A stretch of DNA of 17,277 bases from contig JAHLKH010000362.1 of the NCBI GenBank assembly GCA_025526915.1, positions 1-17,277 on the forward strand, in the 5' to 3' direction. Position numbers and translations under genes: made by a program. Positions 8,401-16,297 of this stretch are shown here, piece after piece; position 1 is the first letter of the stretch; each line of letters begins with the position of its first letter. This DNA is from Entophlyctis helioformis (taxonomy: Eukaryota > Chytridiomycota > Chytridiomycetes > Chytridiales > Chytriomycetaceae). The notes below the pieces were generated by a model. It saw only the letters and a program-made list of their open reading frames with translations, was not told the DNA's origin and ran no database searches.

Positions 8401-11400
8401 GTCGCCCACCGACGCGCCGGCTGTTGTTGCTCCTCCCGTGATCGAGACGCCTGCGGTTGTTGTTGCACCATCGCCCACCGACGCGCCGGCCGTTGTTGCT
8501 CCTCCCGTGATCGAGACGCCTGCGGTTGTTGTTGCACCGTCGCCCACCGATGCGCCGGCTGTTGTTGCTCCTCCCGTGATCGACACGCCTGCCGTTGTCA
8601 TTGCTCCATCGCCCACCGACGCGCCGGTCGTTGTTGCTCCCCCTGCTGCGACTGTCGCCCCGATCGACACACCTGCGGTTGTTGTTGCACCGTCGCCCAC
8701 CGACGCGCCGGCTGTTGTTGCTCCTCCCGTGATCGACACACCTGCGGTTGTTGTTGCACCATCGCCTACCGACGCACCGGTCGTTGTTGCTCCCCCTGCT
8801 GCGACTGTCGCCCCGATCGACACACCTGCGGTTGTTGTTGCACCGTCGCCCACCGATGCGCCGGCTGTTGTTGCTCCTCCCGTGATCGACACGCCTGCCG
8901 TTGTCATTGCTCCATCGCCCACCGACGCGCCGGTCGTTGTTGCTCCCCCTGCTGCGACTGTCGCCCCGATCGACACACCTGCGGTTGTTGTTGCACCGTC
9001 GCCCACCGACGCGCCGGCTGTTGTTGCTCCTCCCGTGATCGACACACCTGCGGTTGTTGTTGCACCGTCGCCCACCGATGCGCCGGCTGTTGTTGCTCCT
9101 CCTTCTGCGACTGTCGCCCCGATCGAAACGCCTGCGGTTGTTGTTGCACCGTCGCCCACCGACGCGCCGGCTGTTGTTGCTCCTCCCGTGATCGAGACGC
9201 CTGCGGTTGTTGTTGCACCATCGCCCACCGACGCGCCGGCCGTTGTTGCTCCTCCCGTGATCGAGACGCCTGCGGTTGTTGTTGCACCATCGCCCACCGA
9301 CGCGCCGGCCGTTGTTGCTCCTCCCGTGATCGACACACCTGCGGTTGTTGTTTCACCATCGCCCACTGATGCACCGGTCGTTGTTGCTCCTCCCGTGATC
9401 GAGACGCCTGCGGTTGTTGTTGCACCATCGCCCACCGACGCGCCGGCTGTTGTTGCTCCTCCTGCTGCGACTGTCGCCCCGATCGAGACGCCTGCGGTTG
9501 TTGTTGCACCATCGCCCACCGACGCGCCGGCCGTTGTTGCTCCTCCTGCTGCGACTGTCGCCCCGATCGAAACGCCTGCGGTTGTTGTTGCACCGTCGCC
9601 CACCGATGCGCCGGCTGTTGTTGCTCCTCCCGTGATCGACACGCCTGCCGTTGTCATTGCTCCATCGCCCACCGACGCGCCGGTCGTTGTTGCTCCCCCT
9701 GCTGCGACTGTCGCCCCGATCGACACACCTGCGGTTGTTGTTGCACCGTCGCCCACCGACGCGCCGGCTGTTGTTGCTCCTCCCGTGATCGACACACCTG
9801 CGGTTGTTGTTGCACCGTCGCCCACCGATGCGCCGGCTGTTGTTGCTCCTCCTTCTGCGACTGTCGCCCCGATCGAAACGCCTGCGGTTGTTGTTGCACC
9901 GTCGCCCACCGACGCGCCGGCTGTTGTTGCTCCTCCCGTGATCGAGACGCCTGCGGTTGTTGTTGCACCATCGCCCACCGACGCGCCGGCCGTTGTTGCT
10001 CCTCCCGTGATCGACACACCTGCGGTTGTTGTTTCACCATCGCCCACTGATGCACCGGTCGTTGTTGCTCCTCCCGTGATCGAGACGCCTGCGGTTGTTG
10101 TTGCACCATCGCCCACCGACGCGCCGGCTGTTGTTGCTCCTCCTGCTGCGACTGTCGCCCCGATCGAGACGCCTGCGGTTGTTGTTGCACCATCGCCCAC
10201 CGACGCGCCGGCTGTTGTTGCTCCTCCTGCTGCGACTGTCGCCCCGATCGAGACGCCTGCGGTTGTTGTTGCACCATCGCCCACCGACGCGCCGGCCGTT
10301 GTTGCTCCTCCCGTGATCGAGACGCCTGCGGTTGTCATTGCTCCATCGCCCACTGATGCACCGGTCATCGTGGCTCCTCCTGCTGCGACTGTCGCCCCGA
10401 TCGAGACGCCTGCGGTTGTTGTTGCACCGTCGCCCACCGACGCGCCGGCTGTTATTGCTCCTCCTGTCGCGACTATCGCCACGATCGTGACACCAGCGGT
10501 CGTTGTCGTTCCTCCTTCTGCTACTGTCACCCCGATCGACACACCTGTGGTTGTTGTTGCACCATCGCCCACTGGTACACCAGTCATCGTGGCTACTCCG
10601 ACCGTGACTATCACCCCGGTCGAGACTTCCGCAGTCGTTGTGGCTCCTCCTGCTGCATCTCCTCAACCCACCGCTACAACAGCTGCTGACACGCCTGTGT
10701 CGCTGCCAAACGGACCTGTCGTTGTTACCAACACTGGAAATGGCGCAAGCAATGGCACAGTTGTTCAACCAGGTGTTGTTATTGTTCCTCAAGATCAGCG
10801 CAACACGACGGCCACAGTTCCCCAGGTTCCCGCTAATGACAGCCCCGCCCCATCGCCGAGTGTCGTGGTCGTCCAGGCTAACCCGCAAGCCTCGCCTTCG
10901 CCGTCGTTCATCCCTGTCGTTGTGGACAACACCTCAGGTTCTGGAAAGCCGAACGCGTCTCAAGAGCGCATCATTCTGGATCCCAACGGCAATCGCGTCG
11001 TCTTGGACGAGAACGACGAGTCGGCCTCAGCTGTTGTCAAGGCTGTCCAGCCGCGCCTCAACGTTGCAGCTCGCATCGAAACTGGCGGCACCCAGGCTCA
11101 GGGTATCACGCGCAATACCGGTGCGCAGGTCGGCGCCGTTCCTGGCGCAACCAACCCTGATGGATCGCCTGCCAGCGGAAACTCGGCCGATGGCACTTCG
11201 GGCTCTGACAACAGCAGCTCGGCAGATAGCTCGTCCTCATCTGGTCTTCCCAAGACCACAATCATGATTGGCGGCGCCGCTGGTGCAGCGCTTGTTGTTG
11301 TTGGTGCAGCAGCGACCATGCGTGCTCGCAAGAACAGTAGCGTCAATGCCAAGCCCGCGATTGCTGGAGCCAATGATGACGGCAATGGCGGCAGCAATGC

Positions 11401-12484
11401 GCTCTCGATTGACACCGCCCCAATCCCCAAGGACCTCAGCACCATTGATCTGGTCGACTTTGAGCCGCCAAAGCTGAGCAAGCTTCCTGGCTCAGTGGGC
11501 CAGCTTGACGTGGAGCAGGGATCGACGATCATGGCGTTCGACAGCTACACGACCAGCATCCACGACCCTCTCACGCCAGCGACATCGATGCAGCGCAACC
11601 TCCCGCTCGCGTCGCCTATCCCTGTGCTGGCACGCTCAAACTCTCACTCGCGCACCCACTCGCGCACCGTGTCTGGCAGCAGCCTCGCACACAGCGAGAG
11701 AAGCATCTCGAGTCATAGCAGCATCGAGATCGAAAGGCCGGCCGGTATGCCCACGCAGCCCGACTTGGGCCTGAAACAGCCGGACAGTGCCGACCGCTCG
11801 ACGGTCATTGATCTTGATCTGCAGCACTTGGGCGAGGCTTCATATGATGTGACGGCGGTGATGGCGACTCTGGCAACGATCTCGCAGGGAGCCATTCACG
11901 GCCAGGTGCCGTCAGCCTCGCAGACGCCAGTCCACACTCCCGGGCACACACCGGTGCCAAGCATGGCCGTGCCGAACGAGCCGCTCCAGCTTCTGCACTT
12001 TGCCTTGACCGACCTGGAATCGCAGGACGCGTACGAGTATCCGCCAGCGTTCCAGGCTGATTCGCGCCGTGGCTCGGACTGCACGGAGATCATTGACATG
12101 AGCGAGGCTGGCGCGTACCCGTACGACGGTGCCTACGGCTACTCGACGGCCAACTCGACGCTGTCGCGCATGCCCGTGGAGATCACGAGTGCAGAGATTG
12201 TGCCGCCGACCGTGACGGGCACTGTGCTCTCGGCTGACGAGGTGGCGACCAGCAAGATGCTCATCGACCCCGAGCGCGACAATGCAGCCATGAGCGAGTT
12301 CAACGAGATTGTCGTTGGCCTGACCAGCCCGAGCATGCTTGCCCGTGCCGCGATCATGGCGGCCGACATGTCGTCCGAGGACGGCACCGCCCGCCTGGCA
12401 CGCTACGTGTCCATGACCGAGACGGAGTTTTCCGACCACCGCATCTCCTACCTGACCGACGCAACCATCGAGGAGGAGCATTGA
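5460..12484 (+). CDS. Giant type I membrane mucin-like repeat protein (about 2276 aa), 4 exons
   Basis: Exons 5460-5819, 5900-7687, 7747-7953 and 8009-12484, joined by introns of 80, 59 and 55 bp, all phase 0, give about 2276 residues. Order: signal peptide 1-26 (RWMLLLLAVQVTATSA, cut before Q27); Thr/Pro-rich linker to about 138; fifteen 37-residue acidic Thr/Glu repeats in exon 2; Ala/Ser linker in exon 3; about 33 Pro/Val/Ala repeats from residue ~796; Gly/Asn/Ser-rich stalk; one transmembrane helix at about 1868-1889 (IMIGGAAGAALVVVGAAATM) followed by RARK; then a cytoplasmic tail of about 387 residues rich in Ser/Thr and acidic groups. I saw no Cys in the ectodomain. The exon 2 frame is set by splicing from exon 1 and by mostly synonymous repeat differences. 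The layout resembles fungal signalling mucins or wall sensors, but I see no homologous domain, so sensor or adhesin function is inference. A GPI anchor is unlikely given the long tail. Confidence 0.85.
5954..7600 (+). repeat. Tandem array 1: fifteen 111-bp units (37 aa, acidic Thr/Glu-rich)
   Basis: The landmark CTGACTTCAAGAGCG recurs at 5961 and then every 111 bp to 7404, with the last copy at 7518 (one extra GCC codon), giving 15 copies. Each unit reads VVADFKSVAP followed by four variants of an 8-residue ETTTEIAA motif, so the unit is itself built from a shorter repeat. By count a unit has 9 Thr, 6 Glu, 1 Asp and 1 Lys, so the array is strongly negative and rich in potential O-glycosylation sites. 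Variable positions are mainly GTC/GTT and GCC/GCT third bases, plus an Ala-to-Thr change in four copies and one Glu-to-Lys near 7425. Confidence 0.95.
8042..10480 (+). repeat. Tandem array 2: about 33 units of 69 or 84 bp (23/28 aa, Pro/Val/Ala-rich)
   Basis: Each unit starts with SPTDAP. Short units (69 bp) continue AVVAPP-VIDTPAVVVAP; long units (84 bp) replace VI by AATVAPI or SATVAPI. I count 33 SPTDAP units, followed by two or three degenerate ones to about 10650. D/E (IDT versus IET) and V/I variants mark subfamilies. The 23-residue unit itself looks like a dimer of an 11-12 residue motif ((D/S)xxAVVxAPx). One or two Ser/Thr per unit sit next to Pro, which suits O-glycosylation and an extended rod. 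Confidence 0.95.
8825..10251 (+). repeat. Higher-order duplication inside array 2 (745-bp block and 676-bp copy)
   Basis: Sequence 8825-9570 recurs at 9575-10251. The offset is 750 bp up to about 9240 and 681 bp after it, because the second copy lacks one 69-bp unit. The order of unit subtypes is otherwise the same in both, including the rare VVVSP variant (near 9350 and 10031) and the SATV variants. I noticed a single base difference (9531 versus 10212, GCC/GCT, synonymous) besides the missing unit. Part of the same block also appears once more upstream, offset 306 bp (8545 versus 8851). Confidence 0.85.
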
Positions 12485-12502
12485 TTCGCATTCCTGTTGA
12501 GC

Positions 12503-12508
12503 AATAAA
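12503..12508 (+). terminator. Poly(A) signal AATAAA for the giant repeat-protein gene
   Basis: Canonical AATAAA 18 bp after the TGA at 12482-12484, matching the close stop-to-signal spacing of the other genes here. Confidence 0.65.
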
Positions 12509-12735
12509 CACAAGCGAGCCGCCATGCGAGCCACCGAATGAGCGTGCCAGCGCGCCACTGTTCACACAAAGTGGCCCGTCAAATTGGCAATGGCGGTTTG
12601 CCGCATTTAAGCCACCTCGACGACGACTATTTCAGTAGAGCTACTTCACCAACCACCACCACCAACCACCAACCACCAAGCGCAACAGCAACAGCAGCAC
12701 CCCCGCCCGCACCACACAGCCGCCGCTCCGCCTAC
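12509..12735 (+). promoter_or_regulatory. Promoter and 5' UTR region of the second membrane-protein gene
   Basis: The only space between the AATAAA of the giant gene and the ATG at 12736. It holds a TATA-like GCATTTAAGCC (12603-12613) and, at 12649-12678, a CCAACCACC-repeat tract, followed by CAACAGCAACAGCAGCAC. A similar CCAACCACC tract precedes the start of the giant gene (5422-5458). The frame is open back to 12538, but the ATG at 12736 is preferred because a signal peptide follows it. Confidence 0.4.
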
Positions 12736-15573
12736 ATGCTGGCACACACGACCACCAATCCTGCAGCCGCCGCCGCCGCCGCAGTGTACTGGCTCGTCAT
12801 CACACTCGCCGTGCTGCCTTCCGTCCATGCAGCAGCCGTCGACACCTCGGTCTCCAGCGCCGCGGCTGCACAGCAGCAGGTGAGCACTCGCTGGCTCGCT
12901 GGCTCGCTGGCTGGACTGTTGAACTGCGGCCACCATCGCCATCAGCATCGGCATCAGCATCGGCATCACCATCCGTCCCCACAGCCGTCCCCCGTCCACC
13001 CTCTTGCGCTGCTGTGCACAGGCGGCAGGGAGGCGTTCATGTTACAGCCGCAGCTTCTTTGAGTCGTGCGCCGCATTCTGTGCCGCACGGCCTGGGCTCT
13101 CTGAACAACCACAGGCGGCGCTGTCCGCTCTGCGCAGTGGGCAGCCGCCTTGCCTGCTGCCCCGCCTGCCTGCTGCCCCGCCTCTGCCCCCCTCCCATCC
13201 CCTTCCTTGTCCCATCCCCTTCCTTGTCCCAGACCCAGACCCAGCCCCAGACCCAGACCCCAGCCCCAGACCGCACCCGGCCCGCCGCATCGCCCCGAAC
13301 CCCTGTGTGCGCCTGTGCGCCTGTGTGTTGTTTGCGTGCCTCCATTGCCCACGTTGCTGTGTGCTGGGGCGAGCGCCACCGAGCTGGTCCACGCGCTCGC
13401 CGCTGATTGGCCCGCTGCGGCTGCTTCATTTTCCTTTTTTGGAAACATTTCAACTCGCCGATGCTGGGCGATTGCGTGCTGCGAGCCATGCGCTGGTGGC
13501 TGGCTCGCTGGCTCGCTGAGCCTGCTGTCGAGCACGGGACTGACATTGCTTGTTTCGGCACAGCAGGATAACGGCAGCGTGACCGCTAGTATCTCCTCGG
13601 CGGCCGGTTCCGACGCCGACGCTCAAGCACCCGCAGCGACCGCAGTCTCTGTGCCGTCTGTTGCCGAGCCTGCCAAGGAGCCTGTCGTCGTGCCGTCTGT
13701 CCCGGCAGTCGCCGTCCCCGACGCACCGAGCACCGTCGTTAAGCCGCAGGTCGTGGTGATTACGACGACTGCGGCAGTCGTTGTCGTTGTTGTCGACACG
13801 CCCTCTCCGTCGCAGCCGCCTGTATCTACAGAGCCTACATCCGCCAAGAGCGAGCCAGAGCCGGCCGAGTCGACGCTTCCTCCTGTACAGCCGAGGCAGA
13901 CACGCTCGCCGCTCCCGTCGCTGTCGCCATCCACATCTGCGACCCCAACTGCCGACCCGACACAGTCGCCGACCGTCGTCCCACTCGTGCCGGTCGTGCC
14001 AGAGCTGCCGGTCGTGCCGCCAAAGCAGTCGCCGCTGCCATCGGCATCGCCCGAGCCGTCGCTGCCGTCTCCGTCTGATGTGCCCACGATCGTCGGCCCT
14101 TCGCCGCTCCCTCCCACAGTCAACACAAGCAACCCGCCAGCCGGCGGCGAGACTCTGCCCGAGCCGCTTGTTCCGTCGACGGGCCAGCAGGCCAGCACGG
14201 ATGCTGGCAACACCAACACCAACGGCAACACCAACGGCAACGTCGTCGGTGCCATTGTCAGACCCGCGTCGAGATTCGACAGCACCAACTCGTTCCGCGG
14301 TCTTGCCAGCAACGTCGTGGGCAGCACGGCCCAGGACATTAGCGCTGGACAGTCTGCCATTGGTGCCCAGCTGCCCGACGGCAGCATCGCCGCTCCGTCT
14401 GTGAACGGCCAGGCTGGCTCGAACGGCATTGCTGCCACGTCTGGCGGCCCTGCTGTTGGCGGCCTTACTGGATCGGGAGCCTCTGCCAATGCGGCTGCAT
14501 CAGAGTCCTCGTCTGCCGGATCGAGTTCCAAGCCCAGCGTGATCGTCATTGCCTCGTCCGTCGGCATTGCACTGGTTGCCATTGGCGGTCTGGCTGTCGG
14601 CTACCGCACCGTCCGCCGTCCCAGCACGGACGCGTCCTCGTCGCCGTCGGCTGGACTCGACTCCAAGTCTGCGTCCATGAGCGCGGCTTCGTCCATTGCA
14701 AACTTCCACAGCGAGAGCCAGCTGTTTGCCAACCCAGGCACGCCGCCAAACGAACTCGAAGCCGGAGTCTTTGCGCCAACGTTCAGCAACCAGACCAGCC
14801 CCAATGAGGCGGTTGTGCGCGCGTCGGATCTTGCTGCCACGGCCGACTCGGTCGACTTCTTCAACGCGCCGCCGCAGCCCGCGTTCATGTACGCCTTTGA
14901 AGATCCGCGCTTCTCGGCCCTCTCGGACGTCTCATCGTCCATTGCAGACGCTCACAGCAGCATCGCCGCCCCGTCTGCTGTCCACGGCGCTCAGCTGCGC
15001 TTTAACGATGTGCAGCTGACTGAGATCAACACCCAGCCCAAGACGTTCACCGTCGTCGACGCGACACACGTTCACGCCGGCATGCCCGTCAACATCCAGC
15101 ACATGTCGCTTGCTACCGACGCGTCGGCTGTCTACCCTGGCATCTATCGCGACTCGTACTATAGCATCACCAGCGATGTGACGTCGCCCTCGCAAGCCGG
15201 TGCTCAAGCCATCCAATTTTCGGCCCCAGGAGCACCACCTGCGCCTGCTGGAAACTCGGCACTCATGCGCATGATGAACACAAGCCGCATTGGTGACCTG
15301 GACGCTGACGACATGGCACCGCCGCGCTCGTCCGAGGACGAAACCAATGCTGCCTACGTTGTTGCTGCCGCTGCGTCGGCCGCTGCCTCGCAGGACTCGG
15401 AGAATGGCCGCAACTCCAAGTACGACTCGATCATCGAGTCCGAGTACTCGATTGCGTTCACCGAGGAGACGGAGACGGTCCGCAACTCGCGCTACGTCTC
15501 TGGCCTGTCCCTTTACAAGCGACCGCGACTGAGCCCCTCCTTCTTCTACCTTGTTTTCAAATACAGCGTATGA
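12736..15573 (+). CDS. Type I membrane mucin-like protein (about 717 aa), likely paralogue of the giant repeat protein
   Basis: Proposed exons 12736-12879 and 13564-15573 (phase 0) give about 717 residues. The N-terminus is a signal peptide (AVYWLVITLAVLPSVHA, cleavage near residue 34) followed by an Ala/Gln stretch at the exon end. The ectodomain is Pro/Val/Ser-rich (VVVPSVPAVAVPDAPSTVV, VVVITTTAAVVVVVVDTP) without tandem arrays, then a Gly/Asn/Ser stalk. A transmembrane helix lies at about 374-394 (VIVIASSVGIALVAIGGLAVG), followed by YRTVRR and a tail of about 320 residues. Resemblance to the upstream gene: same domain order, a comparable stalk with a PDGS motif before the helix, and a RYVS motif near the C-terminus with TETE beside it. 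This supports a tandem duplication followed by array growth in one copy. The acceptor CACAGCAG is a NAGNAG site, so Gln49 may be optional. The last ~20 residues after RYVS look unlike the other tail and could hide an alternative terminal splice. No AATAAA was seen. Confidence 0.75.
12880..13563 (+). other. Unusually long, low-complexity intron (684 bp)
   Basis: The donor is GTGAGC after three CAG codons; the acceptor is GGCACAG|CAG. All other introns in the window that I could define are 55-179 bp. The interval contains CATCAG/CATCGG hexamers (12936-12970), a 16-bp tandem pair (13151-13182), an 18-bp pair (13195-13230), a CCCAGA tract and a GGCTCGCT repeat near both ends. Open frames cross it but their translations are Pro/Arg/Cys-rich and not protein-like. 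An extra small exon cannot be excluded. Confidence 0.55.
13228..13267 (-). repeat. CCCAGA-type tract with G-quadruplex potential on the minus strand
   Basis: On the plus strand runs of 3-4 C recur every 6-7 bp (at 13228, 13234, 13240, 13245, 13252, 13258 and 13264), separated by AGA or AG. The minus strand therefore has seven closely spaced G-runs with 2-3 base loops, enough for a G-quadruplex. It lies within the long intron. Confidence 0.7.
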
Positions 15574-15784
15574 TATCTACACTAGTTGCAGATTGGTAGT
15601 GCTCCGTCGACTTGAACGGCAGCACCGTCGACGGCCCATATCCGCGATCATTGCGTTGCCACTTGTACCAGAGTGTCCTTTACAATTGCATTCATACAGC
15701 GTTTTCTACCACCACCACTACTACTTGTTCCTTTACACACTCTGGATCCAGACCATCAGGATCATTAGCGGCTCAACGGCCGGC

Positions 15785-15806
15785 CCGATCCAAACATACG
15801 GATCGG
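15785..15806. promoter_or_regulatory. Inverted repeat CCGATCC-N8-GGATCGG
   Basis: Perfect 7-bp arms separated by 8 bp, lying just upstream of the first CACGTG. It could be a dimeric regulator site or a small hairpin. Function is unproven. Confidence 0.3.
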
Positions 15807-15815
15807 AACCCCAAA

Positions 15816-15867
15816 CACGTGAAATCACCAATTTTGTTGTGCCACGCGCTGGCTCGGGGCTCACGTG
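15816..15867. promoter_or_regulatory. Two CACGTG E-boxes upstream of the acyltransferase gene
   Basis: CACGTG occurs at 15816-15821 and 15862-15867, 46 bp apart; the second sits in the 10-bp palindrome CTCACGTGAG. CACGTG is the classic bHLH site (Cbf1, Pho4 and SREBP-like factors in fungi), which would suit a neutral-lipid enzyme. The link to this gene rests on position alone. Confidence 0.4.
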
Positions 15868-16297
15868 AGTTGCTCCAAAGGCGGTCGGTCTCGTATCTGC
15901 CGGCTCAGTCGCAAAGTCGTTCCCTCTGCTCGCTGCAACCTCATAGGACCCCGTCGCTGCCCGCTGCACCATGGACCTGCTCTACACCTAGTGCGTTGCT
16001 CCGCGATGATGCTTTCTTGCTGGCCTTGCTGGCCTTGCTGGCCTCGCTGTACACCGGCTGCCCCACTCGGACACTGCCCGCTGACAGCATCCTCTCTTGC
16101 ACTCGCTTCTGCTGCTCTGTCTGCCTGGCTCGGTCTCAACAACCACCACCAACAACAACAACAACAACCAACAACCGCATCGACTATACCACCTGACCGT
16201 CACCACCTGCAGCCTCGCTCTGCTGCTTCCTGACTGCGCTGGTTGTCGCTGGTACAACCAGAAGTACACGCTCTCCAAGGAGAAACAGCCTCGCCGC

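Larger units (their letters stand above)
15574..16297. other. Gap before the acyltransferase: promoter region and unresolved 5' exon(s)
   Basis: No confident gene. The first half (15574-15960) looks like 3' UTR and promoter, with two CACGTG E-boxes and an inverted repeat listed separately. The second half (15971-16297) contains an ATG in good context (GCACCATGG, 15970-15973; frame stops after six codons), a GCCTTGCTG repeat encoding Leu/Ala runs, a CAACAA/CCACC tract (16136-16180) and hydrophobic translations in shifting frames. These may be 5' exons of the acyltransferase; a possible intron is 16133-16212 (CTGACC branch-like site, CTGCAG acceptor). Confidence 0.4.

Noticed and set aside
8046..10277. 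Gln/Arg-rich minus-strand open frames (RSREEQQ repeats)
   Set aside because: Same repeat effect in a third frame; broken into pieces with no supporting features.
5954..10480. CRISPR array
   Set aside because: The repeats are adjacent without unique spacers, the units are 111 and 69/84 bp, and the genome is eukaryotic and spliced.
7999..10614. 871-codon minus-strand Gly/Thr/Ala-rich open frame over array 2
   Set aside because: Antisense of the Pro/Val/Ala repeats. The plus frame leads directly into a unique stalk, transmembrane helix and tail, so it is the coding one.
11255..12484. GPI-anchored wall protein
   Set aside because: GPI proteins end shortly after the C-terminal hydrophobic segment; here about 387 residues follow the helix.
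13228..13272. Telomere-like repeat
   Set aside because: CCCAGA resembles a telomeric hexamer, but copies are irregular (CCCAGA and CCCCAG) and few, and they lie within a gene.
13004..13519. Open frames within the long intron (Pro/Arg/Cys-rich)
   Set aside because: They derive from CCC/CAG low-complexity DNA and show no domain. Reading in phase from exon 1 ends in a stop before the real second exon.
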